This document shows, piece by piece, positions 46,816-58,873 of a DNA stretch of 64,000 nt. The stretch is from Lentinus brumalis (Eukaryota > Basidiomycota > Agaricomycetes > Polyporales > Polyporaceae): contig MARA01000003.1 in assembly GCA_001792895.1 (NCBI GenBank), forward strand, positions 2,604,001-2,668,000. Reading direction: 5' to 3'. A program made the position numbers and the translations under genes. The notes below the pieces were generated by a model. It saw only the letters and a program-made list of their open reading frames with translations. It had not been told where the DNA came from and made no database searches. How positions within the stretch are numbered: the first letter of the stretch is position 1; the number at the start of each line of letters is the position of its first letter.

Positions 46816-47276
46816 CGTCGTCGTCGGCGATGGCAAGAGGAGAGATGTGTGCGGGCGCTGCCGGCGCGGTGCGATTGATTCGGACTCCGGCGCTTACCGA
46901 ATACGACCGCCTGGCCTCCTCCCTCGTTGTCTCCAAAGTCAAGTCTCCATCTGCGAGCCCTTGCAGCTCTGCGGCTCACGATCACTCTATCATGCTAGCG
47001 ACGTTGTGAAGCTTGACGATTGACTTGAACCATGTGCCTCTCATACCCCTTGGGCCGACTGCTGCTTCAACCCAGCAACTGGACGTTTCGGTGGAGTCGT
47101 GGCACCAGGGTATCCGTGAGTTCTCTATCTTGTTCCGCATGTACGTCAAGGAATGGCCGATTGATCAGCGCGCGGTTTGAGCGGCCAGACGGCGAGGCTG
47201 GCGTGAGCACGGTTGCGGAGCGTAGTCGCGTCACCCGGCCAGGCGAAGGTTTTCACGATCGGTATCTTCAACCCAA
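46816..47276. other. Upstream region of ATG4
   Basis: Nothing beyond the ATG4 promoter is evident. The two strands have only short frames. Confidence 0.45.
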
Positions 47277-48128
47277 TCACACGAAGCTCCCAGCTGGATC
47301 CCTGGTGTCGTGTGCTCGGGCGGAAGTGACCTTTCGGTGCATGTCACAGAAATGGGCAGCGAGATTGCAGCAGGTTGTGCCAGGAGATCCGTCACTTTTC
47401 GACGGGAACTTGGAAGCGTGGACGTACCATTGACGAGCCTGACCATGTCGTGGGGCAGGACACCAATGGTGAAGGCCTTGGTGCGACTGTGGTAGTCGTT
47501 TGACGCGCTCGGTGCATGTCGCAGAGATGGGAAGCGAGAGAATATGCCTTAGTATCGAGCACGGCGGTGACAAACGGGCACTTACGGGCACTCCAGTGGC
47601 AGGGAGACTTGGATGGCCTGGCTCAGCATGCGCGAAGGCGCGGTAATTGAAAAAGCGATCTTTCTCAAAAACGCACAGTAGTATTCGTCTGAGGCGATCG
47701 CCGATCGTGCGTGTCGCACAAATGTGCAGGGAGAGGAGATCCGTCACTTCTGCCTGATTATATGAGCACGACGGCGGCATACAAGGGGCACGTACCTTTG
47801 ACGAGCCTGGCGTTGTCGTGTGGCAGCATAGCAGGGCTAAAGTTATTATGCGACCATCGCTGTCGCAGTGAGACGTTGAGAGGCCTTGACCTGGATGGGT
47901 CGCGAAGGCGCCATGATCAAATGAGATGATATCTCTCGCAAACTCACATTTTAACATCGCGTGCTCGACTGCACCGAGGAGGGGCGCATATAGTCTACTT
48001 TCAGATTTGAGGGACTCGCTATATGCACCCCACATCCAAGCTGATCTGTTCACTTCGCGGCGACGAAGCTCCGGATGGTACTCCAGGCTCATCCATGATG
48101 GTGGTTGGGGGAAAGGTTCGCAAATCAA
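47277..48128 (-). other. Possible degenerate multi-exon gene with repeated modules
   Basis: Related segments occur at about 47337, 47512 and 47708 (around GTGCATGTCRCAGA) and at 47433 and 47800 (around GACGAGCCTG). The main spacing is about 370 bp. On the minus strand two of these look like exon ends followed by GTACGT donors and translate to similar peptides (AMLPHDNARLVKG and GVLPHDMVRLVNG). An upstream stretch (RSAWMWGAYSESLKSESRLYAPLLGAVEHAML) also looks coding. No family recognised; full gene structure unclear. Confidence 0.4.
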
Positions 48129-49167
48129 GAGGACGCCGAGGTCGTGCTTTTGTACGCTTTAGAGTTGCACGGGCGTCTCTTTCCGACCACGTCAGTGACG
48201 TCATCGATTGAGCGTTCAGTATACTCTTCCCAAAGCGGTAATACGAGCGCACACCCGTTTCGGGCGACCCTTGGATAGCTGACCTTGACATGGTCGACCT
48301 TGAGGCTCTGCGCGACGCATATCCTCAGTATGACTTTTACGTACTACCGGTTGATTGATCCTTCTGCTTGTGCTCTGACATCGACTCGCCGTTCTATATC
48401 AGGGTTCATCCCTCTGTAGTTCCTGCGCGTCCCCAAGCACCATAAAATCGTACATATATCTGAATAAGCTGAGTTACTTACAGTACATCATTCCAGTCCT
48501 TACTGAGTCAGGGCCGGCGAGGTATTAGATTGTTATCTACTTACCTGAGTTACTCACAGTAGCGTAGTCGGTTCTTATAAATCTGTTCTCTGTTCTTGGT
48601 TACAGTAAGCAATGAAAGTCAGTGTCCAGCAGTGCTGAGCTCCTGAGTGTGCTTGCTATGACTTGCCGTAATCTGTACACGATATGCCCACATGCATATA
48701 AGTGGAGCAGATTCTGACTTACCGCTTGCTTGGGGATGAAGAACTCCTTACGAAGCGTTGCATTGGAAGCAGAGTGCTATCAGATGAACCTATTGAGCGA
48801 GCTCTAGGCGTATGCCTGAAACCCTCACGAGGACGCGCTGAATCCTCCCGAGCTTACGATCAGAGAAATCGTCATCCCCAACCAGTAACGTCACACACCA
48901 GGTTACAGGGTGGATGATTTGCTGATCGGTACAGAAGCAGACAAGCAGCCGCCTCGGGTCAAGGTTGGTCAGTGGGAGCTTGCCGCATATCAGCGTGTGA
49001 GGTACATCGCTCTTCTGGGTGCGATCGCAGCATTTTGCATATGATCCCCTGTACATAGTCGCCTTGCGAAGCGTGCTGTGTGTCAGCTCTGCGTTTGGCA
49101 CGGACTAAGCATATTCTTATATAGCAGTGGGCAATAGGATTTGTCTTCCAGTACGCTCACAGCAGAT
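48129..49167. other. Intergenic, AT-richer
   Basis: Upstream region of the NmrA-like gene. A 103-codon minus-strand frame (48790-49101) is open but resembles nothing known. Two short similar stretches containing GAGTTACTYACAGTA occur near 48471 and 48549. Confidence 0.45.
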
Positions 49168-50337
49168 ATGACCGACACCAAGCCCTCCGTTCTCGTTGTT
49201 GGAGCCACCGGACAGACCGGCAAGAGCATCGTCGACGGCCTACTCATGTCTCGTCACTTCGTACGTTCTATCAAACGCGCATCGTAACACGCTTGACTGA
49301 CTCAGTTCTTCCTGGCAGCGAGTTGGGGCGTTGGTCCGGCTTTCTTCTGTCAGCAAACCTGAGGTGGAGGCGTTGCGTGCTTCCGGTGTGGAAATCCGCA
49401 TTGGTGACGTGTACGACGGCTTCGAGAAGCTGAAGACGCACCTCAGCGGTGTGGATATTCTTGTCAACTCGATTGTCCCATGGGCTGTTGCGGACCAGAA
49501 AGATATCATTCGCGCCGCGAAGGAAGTGGGTGTCCAGCGTGTTGTCCCCTGCGACTTCGCTACTCCCGGAGCGAGGGACGTGCGTGGTCTCCACGATGCC
49601 GTAAGTATCTCTTGTATACCCCTTCTTTCTGGTGCTCACCGACAGTACAGAAGCTCGAGATTCGCGACTTCGTCAAGGACCACGGAGTGGGTTACACGAT
49701 CATCGACGTTGGGTGGTGGATGCAATACTACCTTCCGCTTCCCCACCGCAGCACCTTGTCGGATAAAGCCAAGGAGCTAGCGTACGTACGCCCCACGGGC
49801 GGTCATGCCAAGAACCTCCTCACGAATCTCCACCATATCGGGACGTTTGTCGCGCGCATCCTCGCGGACCCGCGCACGCTGAACCAAACCGTCATTGTCT
49901 GGGAAGACGAGGTTGCACAGCGCGACGCGGAGGAGCTCGGAGTCCGCTACTCCGGGGATGGAGAGGCGCTCAAGGAGAAGTTTGTCCATGTACGTTGCCA
50001 TCCCCATCTAGCCAGCGAACACGACTGACTAACGGACCTTGGATCGGTTCAGCTTGAGCCCGAGGCGTTTGCGGGCCTCGTGGAAGAGGGCAAGCAGGAA
50101 GTCGCGAAGAACCCAGACTCGGTCAGCGCCCAGCTGAAAGTAGCATGGAACCAGTACCTCATCAGCTTGTACGTGCTGGAGGAGAACACGCTTGCGAATG
50201 CGAAGAGGCTCGGGTATCTGGACGCGCGCGAGCTCTACCCAGACGTCCCGGTGCAGTCCTTGGAGGAGTTCGCGAAGGAGTTCTACAGCCTGCCGGAGCC
50301 TGGAGAGGAATGGAACGCATACGCGCCCAGGAAGTAG
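49168..50337 (+). CDS. NmrA-like / isoflavone-reductase-like NAD(P)-binding protein
   Basis: Four exons (49168-49260, 49319-49600, 49651-49989, 50053-50337) join in phase 0 and give 332 residues. The N-terminus carries the nucleotide-binding motif VLVVGATGQTGKSIV. It is followed by VGALVRLSS, VDILVNSIVPW, AAKEVGVQRVVPCDFATPG and GWWMQYYLPLP, the order seen in atypical short-chain dehydrogenases of the NmrA/PCBER group. Members are either NADPH-dependent reductases of phenolic ethers or NAD(P)-sensing regulators such as NmrA, the co-repressor of nitrogen genes. Which role applies cannot be read here. It lies 0.7 kb upstream of nitrite reductase in the same orientation. Confidence 0.85.
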
Positions 50338-51028
50338 TGAAGTGCATAGTCGTTCGGTCCACAGGGGGAGCGCCTCGATGACGAACGGTCAGTTGCCTCT
50401 CCATCGGGCAGCTTTCGATCCATCGGGCAGCTTTCGATGCATCTGGTACGTTCGTCAATCTCATCCCATACGGCCACACTGACATAGTATCGATGCGTAG
50501 ACCGAGAGAAATCAGTTATGATAGTAGGTTACGATGCGCCGTCGCCACATCATGACTTACATGACTCACAACAAATATGAACGTGCGATGGTGCTTCCTA
50601 TAACTGCAACGTTTTGAAACGTCTAGCCCGCATCGACACGAATGACTGAAGTGCGATTGCTAACATGGTGGTAAACGGATCTTGAGCGTGCTCTCATAGC
50701 TGTCAAACCATCCCATGCTCTGAGGAACCTACATAGCAATCTTTCCTGTGATTGAGATTCGTTCCTCAAGCTATCAGGAGAGCGTGGGTGCGGGAGCGAC
50801 AACCTCTCCAGGTCTTCCCACCTGACGGTATCGGAGCGCCCCTCGAGCCCTCCCCGGACTCCGGTCCCACGCGAAGCCCCGAAGCTGCCTTCGCTGCAAG
50901 CGCACGGTACGTGAGCTTGTCCAGCATCGGATGTTGTGGTGCTGACACGGGTCAGGTTGAGCCCTGTCTGCGGCCATATATGCCTGGAGACTGATCGCTG
51001 CGTCTACGTCCTCCCCGAACCTGTCAGG
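50338..51028. other. Spacer and likely nitrite reductase promoter
   Basis: No supported gene. It contains a short direct repeat (two 20-bp units around CATCGGGCAGCTTTCGAT, 50400-50440) and a GATA-core element near 50520. GATA factors control nitrogen genes in fungi, but a single core site is weak evidence. Confidence 0.4.
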
Positions 51029-54000
51029 ATGGCAGAGACTGGGTCAGCACGCAAGACAATCGTGGTCGTCGGCCTTGGTATGGTCGGCATCGGTCAGTGT
51101 CATGGACAATATGATCGTCGCTAATCGTACCTGACCGACGCGTTTCTAGCGTTCATCGAAAAATTACTGGATCTCGACACAGAAGGTCGCTATCGCATAG
51201 TGACTTGTGGGGAGGAGGTGCACCGTAAGAGCTCATCTCGCCTTTCTTTGCAATCGGATGTCCTCACGCATAAGCTATTCATAGTGGCCTACAACCGGGT
51301 GGCGTTGACAGACTTCTTCCAGCATCGCAACATCGAGAAACTCTACCTCAACTCTCGTGATTATCTTGCATCGCTATCACTCTCTGCGCACTTCGCTGAC
51401 GAGTCCATTGACAGCCGACTGGTATGCGAAGCAGGATCCGGAGAGGTTCGAGTTCCACATAGGCGAGGCGGTCACATCTCTCGACACCGAAGCACGCGTT
51501 GTCACGACCGACAAGGGACGTACACTCGCGTACGACCACTGCGTCCTCGCGACCGGGTCGGATGCCACCCTTCCTGCTTATGCAGACCTGTCCATCCCCG
51601 GCGTCTTCGTATACCGCAACATAGCGGACGTCGACAAGCTCCTCGCGCATGCCGAGAAAGAGGACATGAAGGACGCGTCGGTGAGCACCCTGATTGATGC
51701 GATTCCCCGTTTGTCCCCCGTTGGCAATTTCTGACGTACTCGTGCATAGGCTGTTGTGCTTGGGGGCGGCCTGTTGGGGCTTGAGGCAGCGAAAGCCGTT
51801 TACGACCTCCCCACGATCAAAGACGTTGCGATCATACACAGGCAGGCTTACCCTCTGTCCAGGCAACTCGATGCGCAAGGCGGAGAGATTGTACTCCGTC
51901 GCATCGAAGGCATGGGCGTTCGGTTCCTCGGCGGTACCTCTGTACTGCGCCTCATGACAGACGACAAGGGAGCCCTCTCAGGACTCGAGCTCTCCGACGG
52001 CTCGACCCTCCAGTGCAACCTCGTCATATTTTCCATCGGCATCACCCCGAGGGACGACCTAGCTCGGCAGGCTGGGCTGCAATGTGGTCAGCGAGGTGGT
52101 GTCCTTGTCGATGACTACCTGCAGACTAGTGCGAAGGATGTATACGCGATCGGCGAGTGCGCGAGTTGGAAGAACAACACGTACGGCCTGATTGCGCCAG
52201 GTATCGAGATGGCCGACATCCTCGCATTCAACTTCACACAAGCCCAGACACAGGTCGGGAGTTTCAAGCCAAGGCAGATGGTACGTGATCGTTTTCCGCG
52301 TTCCCACTGCGAGCTGATCTGGAAGACTGCGGCAGAACAACCCGGACTTGTCTACTAAGCTGAAGCTCATGGGAGTCGATGTATGCGCGGTGTTTCCCAT
52401 CTTGTATGTGTGCTGACGAGTATTCGTTCTACATAGGTCGCCTCTTTCGGAGACTTCTTTGCGGAAAAACATGGTCAAGTGAAGTCTTCTCCAAAGGAGA
52501 GCGGATCTACAGCAAAGCTACCACAAGGAGACTCACCTCCCGGTGGGAAGCGCGATGCATCTGCTCCTAGGAAACGCCATGGCGCAGCAGCAGCAGCCGA
52601 CGGCCCGGTCGAAGCACTGACCTACCGAGACCCCTTCGCAGGTGTCTACAAGAAGTAGAGTCATTCATTCATCTTACACCATAGCACAATCTCTGAAACC
52701 CTCGTTGCAGATACATCTTCAGTGCTGACGGAAAGTATGTCCTTGGCGGCATGATGGTCGGCGATACGTCCGATTATGTGAAGATGGTCGCACTAGTCAA
52801 GAAGAAGGTTGGTGCTACATACATCTACTCGTACCACGGTATACAGCCGACTTACTTCGTGTCTCATAGAAACCCCTTGACATCCCACCCGCGCAATTTG
52901 TACTCGGGACGCGCGGCGGCTCCGAGGACTCGGGCGAGGATCTCGACGACGACACGCAGATCTGCAGCTGTCATGTAAGCCTTCCCGCTCGTAGCGGTAG
53001 CGCCTCACCACTGAGATCCGCCCGAGCAGAACGTTACGAAAGGTCGAGTCGTACAATGCGTAAAGGATGGCGCGCAGAGTGTAGCCGACGTCAAGGCTCA
53101 GACCAAGGCTGGAACGGGGTGTGGAGGATGTCAGTATGCGATCTCAATTGTTCTATCCACAACTCTATCTGATGCATCGGTCGTGCAGGCATTCCCCTTC
53201 TCACTAATATAGTCAAGGTACGTCGCCGTGTTCGCTTCCGCAGCTCTACGAATGATTGATATTGAATATGACTAGGCTGAGATGAAGAAGGCGGGCATCG
53301 CGGTCAACAACAACCTATGCCCGCACTTCGCCATGTCCAGAGCCGATCTGTTCAATGTCATCAAGTAACGGTCTCGTCACATTTCCATTCCGTTTGAGGC
53401 TGACGACTCATCCAGGATCAAGCAGCTGAAGACGTTCAGCGCTATTATGGAGACCGTGGGTGTCAGACCGGATTCCGTCGGCTGTGAGGTCTGCAAGCCA
53501 GCAGTAGGAAGCATCCTCTCCTCCCTCTGGAACGAACACATCATGAATCCGGCACATCATGCGTGAGCTATTCATCCACTTGTGTATATCAACTGTCCGT
53601 CCCCATCTTGCTTGACATGGCAGGAATCAAGACACGAACGATCGCTTCCTGGCTAATATCCAGCGGAACGGTAGGTTCACCAGCCGCCGACTCATGCTTG
53701 CGATCACCCGGCTGATCGAATTTTAGGAACGTTCTCCGTCATACCACGCATCGCTGCAGGCGAGGTCTGAAGTTCGATCGGCATATCCGTCTGCGCTAAG
53801 TACTCACCCGACATGACAGATCACGCCTGAGAAGCTCATCGTCCTCGGTCAGGTCGCGAAGAAGTGTCCGTATCTGGAATTGTCCCGTGTTTGTCCAGCG
53901 TAACTGACGCAACGTAGACGGACTTTACACGAAGATTACTGGAGGACAACGCGTGGATCTCTTCGGCGCCGAACGAGCGGACCTCCCCTCGATATGGAAG

Positions 54001-55680
54001 GAGTTGGTCGACGCTGGGTTCGAGAGTGGGCACGCATATGGTAGACGGTCTCTATATGCCCGCATTTGTGGCCTGACAGACTCCCCCAGGCAAGGCGCTT
54101 CGGACCGTGAAGTCATGCGTGGGGACGACGTGGTGTCGCTACGGTGTCGGTGACTCAGTCGGACGTAAGCTACTCTACTTTCTCCTCGCATCTTGGGCGC
54201 GCTACGCATTTACTCATTATGTTGGTATGTTGAATTAGTCGCAGTTCAACTCGAAGAGCGGTACAAGGGCATACGCTCCCCGCACAAGTTCAAAGGGGGC
54301 GTTAGCGGATGTGTGCGAGAATGCGCCGAGGCCCAGGGCAAGGACTTCGGGCTCATAGCAACAGACAAAGGGTGGAATGGTGAGTGGCCATCGCTCTTCC
54401 AGCTATCTGCCAGCTATCTGAGATATGACACACATTTTGCAGTCTACGTCTGCGGAAACGGAGGTGAGATGATCAGCTTCTTGCCGATTGAGCAGTCGTC
54501 GTATAAAGACAATGTTCAGGTGCAAACCCACGGCATGCAACTCTCCTCGCTGCAGACGTTCCACCTTCCCGCCTTGTCCGCATCCTCGACCGATTCATCA
54601 TGTACTACATCCGTACTGCAGACAAGCTCATGCGGACCGCGCGCTGGCTCGAGTCCATGGAGGGCGGCCTCGAGGTATGTCTCCCCCACTCTTCTACAAT
54701 CAGTCCAATTCTCTTGTGTTCTGACACGCCTGACTTTGCCTGCAGAAGCTCCGGAAGGTCATCCTAGACGACGAGTTGGGCATATGCGCTGACCTCGAAC
54801 ACGAGATGGACGAGCTCGTCGGGACGTACGCCGACGAATGGCGCGCGGTCGTGAACGACCCCGAGCGGCAGAAGCAGTTCCGTCAGTTTGTGAACACGAA
54901 CGAGCGAGTCGCACAGACGGAGAAGATCACGGAGCGTGGCCAGATGCGCCCCGCGAATTGGTCCAAGGCCACACCGCCGCTCGTGATACGCGAGAGCGAC
55001 ATCGCGGCGCCCAAGGGCGATTGGAAGTGGCACAAACTGGCGACGGTGCACGATCTCGTCCCCACTGATAGCGGGACCACGTCCGCTGCGGTAAGGTACG
55101 GCGATAGCCAGATCGCCATATACCACGTTCCGCACCGAGGGTACTTCGCGACCCAACAGGTGCGCTCTCCTTGACTATGGCGTGTTCAGAGGTGATGACC
55201 GCGTCCCTCTTGCAGATGTGCCCACATCGCCGCGCGTTCGTCCTCGACCACGGCATCATCGGAGACGACCCCAAGTCTGGCTCTCTTTACGTCTCTTGTA
55301 CGCGCCTCATCTCGTGCCATTCTGCTCGTCGTCGTCGTCGCTGACACTCCAACCCACTAGGTCCGATGCACAAGCGCAACTTCAGCCTCAGCACGGGTGA
55401 ATGTCTCAATGACGACTCATATGGCGTTGTCACCTTCGACGTCAAGATCGATGGCGACGATCTCTTACTTCTCCTGCCCGAACCAGAGGACCTGGATGCT
55501 GTGATCGGCACGTCGAAGTGGATGGTCCGGCAAGCTACTGCTGAGCTCATTGATAGAGGTGCCACGGAGGAGTCCAGCGTGGAGATTGTTGGTCCCATCG
55601 AGTCTGTCGAGGCGGCTTCTGTGTCCGTTGGAGACGGATGTTCGGGTTCTTCGTGCAGCGGGGGTAAACTCGACTGGTGA
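51029..55680 (+). CDS. Assimilatory nitrite reductase [NAD(P)H]
   Basis: Many short exons (more than 15) encode a protein of over 1000 residues. The order is: FAD-binding motif IVVVGLGMVG; RVALTDFFQHRNIEKLYL; VLATGSDA; the NAD(P)H-binding motif AVVLGGGLLGLEAAKA; YAIGECASW. Next is a BFD-like [2Fe-2S] segment (CSCHNVTKGRVVQC ... GTGCGGC). The sulfite/nitrite reductase ferredoxin-like and siroheme domains follow, with cluster cysteines in SCVGTTWC and CVREC. A C-terminal Rieske-type segment shows CPHRRAF and CPMHKRNF. This is the standard fungal enzyme that reduces nitrite to ammonium with NAD(P)H, cytosolic, second step of nitrate assimilation. The ATG at 51029 precedes the FAD motif by nine residues. 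No nitrate reductase or nitrate transporter is seen in this window. Confidence 0.95.
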
Positions 55681-55812
55681 TACATAGACAGTTACAATTG
55701 TAGCCGACGTGGAATTGAAGACATTGCTACCAAGAAGTCCCCGATAGAGTCCAAGTATATCATATGTTACATTCATGCACTTAGTGGCCACCGCCTGCCG
55801 TCCCTTGCGCTG
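55681..55812. other. Spacer between convergent genes
   Basis: Only 132 bp separate the nitrite reductase stop from the stop of the minus-strand F-box gene, so the transcripts probably share or overlap their 3' ends. Confidence 0.6.
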
Positions 55813-57641
55813 CTATGACTCTTCTGACCACAGCTCCTCGGGGCTACAGCCCAGTTCCACTCGTTCGACGTATCGAAGGAGTTCCTCCTTGTGAGTCGAC
55901 CCCGCTGGCGCACATCCAGCAGGCGACTCGGAGGGGGTAACACACACAAGCAGACTTCGCAATCGATGTCCGTTCTGGGCTCTTACAGCAAGGGCTGCGA
56001 CAAGCCCAGGAAGGTAGCTGTTCAGCAAATCAGCGAACTGGAGGCGAATCCCGACGGACACAAGCGTCGGACAGAGCACGGGGTCGTCCTTTTGGAGCAA
56101 TTTACTGAGCGCGTGTACCATCTGTACCGTGCCCACCACAGTGGCTGCCTCCGGTGCGTCGACGGAGTGTACAACAATGTGTTGGAGGTTGGGGACGTGA
56201 CGTGCGAAGCCATATAGGGTCGACTGCATCCATGACGAGAGGCGAAGGCGACAGGACGTGAGCGAATACAGGTGGAGTACGGTCGGGACGGCGAGTAACC
56301 AGGACGCTGCATCGTCCCACCTTGATTCTCCGCGAGACGTGGCGTCAAGAGAGAATGTGCTGCGCTCGCTTTGTGCGGCAAACGAAAGATGTTTTCCACG
56401 ATCTGTGTATGTGGGCTCCGGTGCCAGGACGTTGAGGCGTAGCATGGGTTCACAGGAGAGCGTGAGGGGGCGTGAGAGGAAGGGCCGTCTTGGGCTGATG
56501 TCCAGCGTCAGCTTGTGGATCCGCATGTCCTCAACCGCGGGCAAGAGCTGCCAAGTCATGAGCTCCTGCACATCGCTTGCTGACATGTGCGTCAGTGTTA
56601 ACGTGCGCAGGTGAGACAATGGGAGAGGTGAAGTCGCTGCAGGACGGGATGGGTCGACCATGGATGCGGCGAGATGCAAGGCTTCCAAGCTCGGGGTACA
56701 TGACAACAAGGCGGACAGCGGCTCGTACAGTAATGGCTGTATCCCCATCATGCGGATATCGATAAGAGCGGGGAGCGGATGAGCGGGGATCCACATCACT
56801 CGGTCGAGGACGAGTTCTCGTAAGCATAGCATTGGCCCCGGGTCCGCACGGATGTGGGGGGTGCCCATCTCCATGGGATTGGGCAGGGACAATGACAGGC
56901 GTGTCAGACGGGAGGGGTTCACAAGCGTGCTGAGCAACCGTGGCATCTCGTGCACAGAAGCAACGCAGACGGTGAAGAGCTGCAAACGACGGGTGCGATA
57001 GCCGTGTTGTTGGAGGACAGATTCACATTGAGCGACCTGGCCGGCCGTGAACTCCAAGCGGAGGTCGATGGGTGCCTCTTTCGACCACTCCAGGAGATGA
57101 ACGTCCCATCTCGGACGGATTCCATGCCTGGCGGTAAGCTCGAGGTTGATATCGGTCCATAATGCGGCATGTTGACGGATGACACGGTACCACTTGTGAG
57201 AGACTAGCATGGGAGCAGTCAGCAGCATGTACGAGCTCGTGCTGTAGGAAGTCAAGAGCCCCTGGGATCCACTACAAGGCTGGCGCAAGAGCTCGAACAC
57301 CAAGCGTAGAAGCTCTGGGGGCATGCGGTTGAAAGGTGTTGGGTTTGTCTCGTTGTAACGCTGACGAAGAAGGCAAACTGCTCGATGCGCGATCTGCTCT
57401 ACGTTCTCTACCTGAGTATACGACGGAAGGTTCAGAACTCTGGCTGTTGATAGACCTGCATGAATGTATCGCACCGTTTTTTGGCTGACGGACCATGTGT
57501 TAGGAATGAGCGATGGACTTTTGGATTCCGTCAATCAACAACTTACTCGATTGCTTCTTGGGGATGTCTGTCGAGGAGAGATATCACCTCGTTCAAAAGC
57601 TGTTTAGCAGCCGACGTGGTACCATAGGATATCGCTGTCAT
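55813..57641 (-). CDS. F-box/LRR-like protein
   Basis: The main exon runs from about 57415 to 55813 and encodes VENVEQIAHRAVCLL, the F-box motif FNRMPPELLRLVFELL and a leucine-rich body (for example LCLRELVLDRVMW, LSHLRTLTLTHM). A 95-nt first exon (57547-57641, MTAISYGTTSAAKQLLNEV) ends with a GTAAGT donor, the same length and phase as exon 1 of the F-box gene at 27303. A small exon corresponding to that gene's 10-nt microexon should follow. The matching word TCTATCAAC is present after a GCAG acceptor at 57456, but no GT donor follows it, so the junction is unresolved. Alternatively translation could start at 57534 without splicing. Probable SCF adaptor. Confidence 0.75.
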
Positions 57642-58269
57642 GACGGAGCTGAAGGACATATTGTCAGATCAATACGCATTAGACGGTCGGGAGTCCGCTC
57701 ACCACACCAATGCGGCTTTCGCAAGCGGATATAATCTGCTGGAGAGAGACAAGAAAACTCGAGCAGTCGATGTCGTGGCAAGAGAAGCCTCCCGCCCATG
57801 AACGGCGACTTCCCTGCCATGCCATCACCGCTCGAACGTAACTCAAACAGTAACAGAAGCAGCAAGGCGTTCACCTTATTCACCGTCCGCTACAAGCCTG
57901 AATGCAAACTCCCTCCAAACAAGTCACCCATGCATATCAAAAAAGAGTGAACATTGTGAAGCGAAGCTGCAGGACCACGAAATAGTACTAGTAGATCACA
58001 ACTTTACCTCAGGCTGACCCGGTCCGCAGTGGGGCATCGATCGGAGGGTTTCCTTTGACAAGGTTCTCGTGAGATACGAACGAACCATAGCTACAATGAT
58101 CAAGTCCAAGAAAGCACACAGACATGTTGAAGATGAGTGGATGTGGGACTCGTAGACGAGAATGTCTACTACTCCTGGTGGTGGTCGATGGTGAAGCTTG
58201 AAACTTCGACTTACTTACTTCAGGTAAGTAATGCTTATCTTCTATAGTAAACGAGCTGAATCCAAAAAG

Positions 58270-58366
58270 GAAGGTGACACCTGCCGAGTATAGAAGGTTG
58301 CACCTGCCAAAGCAGGAAGGTGACACCTTCCGAGTATAGTAGGTAGCACCTGCCTGCTAAGGCAGC
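58270..58366. repeat. Two-unit tandem repeat with CACCTGC words
   Basis: Unit 1 (58270-58315) and unit 2 (58316-58366) both start GAAGGTGACACC and share CGAGTATAG and GCACCTGCC. Each unit holds two CACCT(G/T) words and the partial inverse GCAGG. Confidence 0.8.
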
Positions 58367-58836
58367 CAGCTCGCCGTCATGTCACGTCCTGACCGCAGTG
58401 ACTGCCCGACGCACAACCAACGCAAGCCTGGCCAGGAACCCGCGGGGAGGCAGCTGCAGCTGCAGACAGCGGGCGGAGGAACTGCAGGTCGGCCTCAAAT
58501 ACGGCCATGGTAGCGATGACGTCAGCAAAGCGAAAGTGTCAAGATTCTCGCAAATTCCGTGAGGGAATCCGAGCAGTATTTGAGAGCAGCACTTACACTC
58601 TCTGTCAGCTCAAAGTACTTATGGATACTGTAGTGAGAGCGCCGTCTGCTCGACCTTCATACATCGCGCCCAGTCGCGGCGCTCTCGGAGCCCCGCCACG
58701 GTCATGTTGACTTCCGAAGCCCCGGTGAATCGTCGCCCAGACGCGTTGATGTTGGTGACACTGACAGGGCCCTTCGCGACACCATGGACACGAGGCACGG
58801 GTGAAGTGGTACTACTACTTAGACTAGAGAAAGGGG

Positions 58837-58873
58837 GGCCCTTGCTCGCCTGCCGTGCAGGCGGGCAAGGGCC
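58837..58873. other. Near-perfect 17-bp hairpin with 3-nt loop
   Basis: Arms GGCCCTTGCTCGCCTGC (58837-58853) and GCAGGCGGGCAAGGGCC (58857-58873) pair at 16 of 17 positions; the one mismatch is a G-T wobble. The loop is CGT. A T4 run follows directly. Confidence 0.9.
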
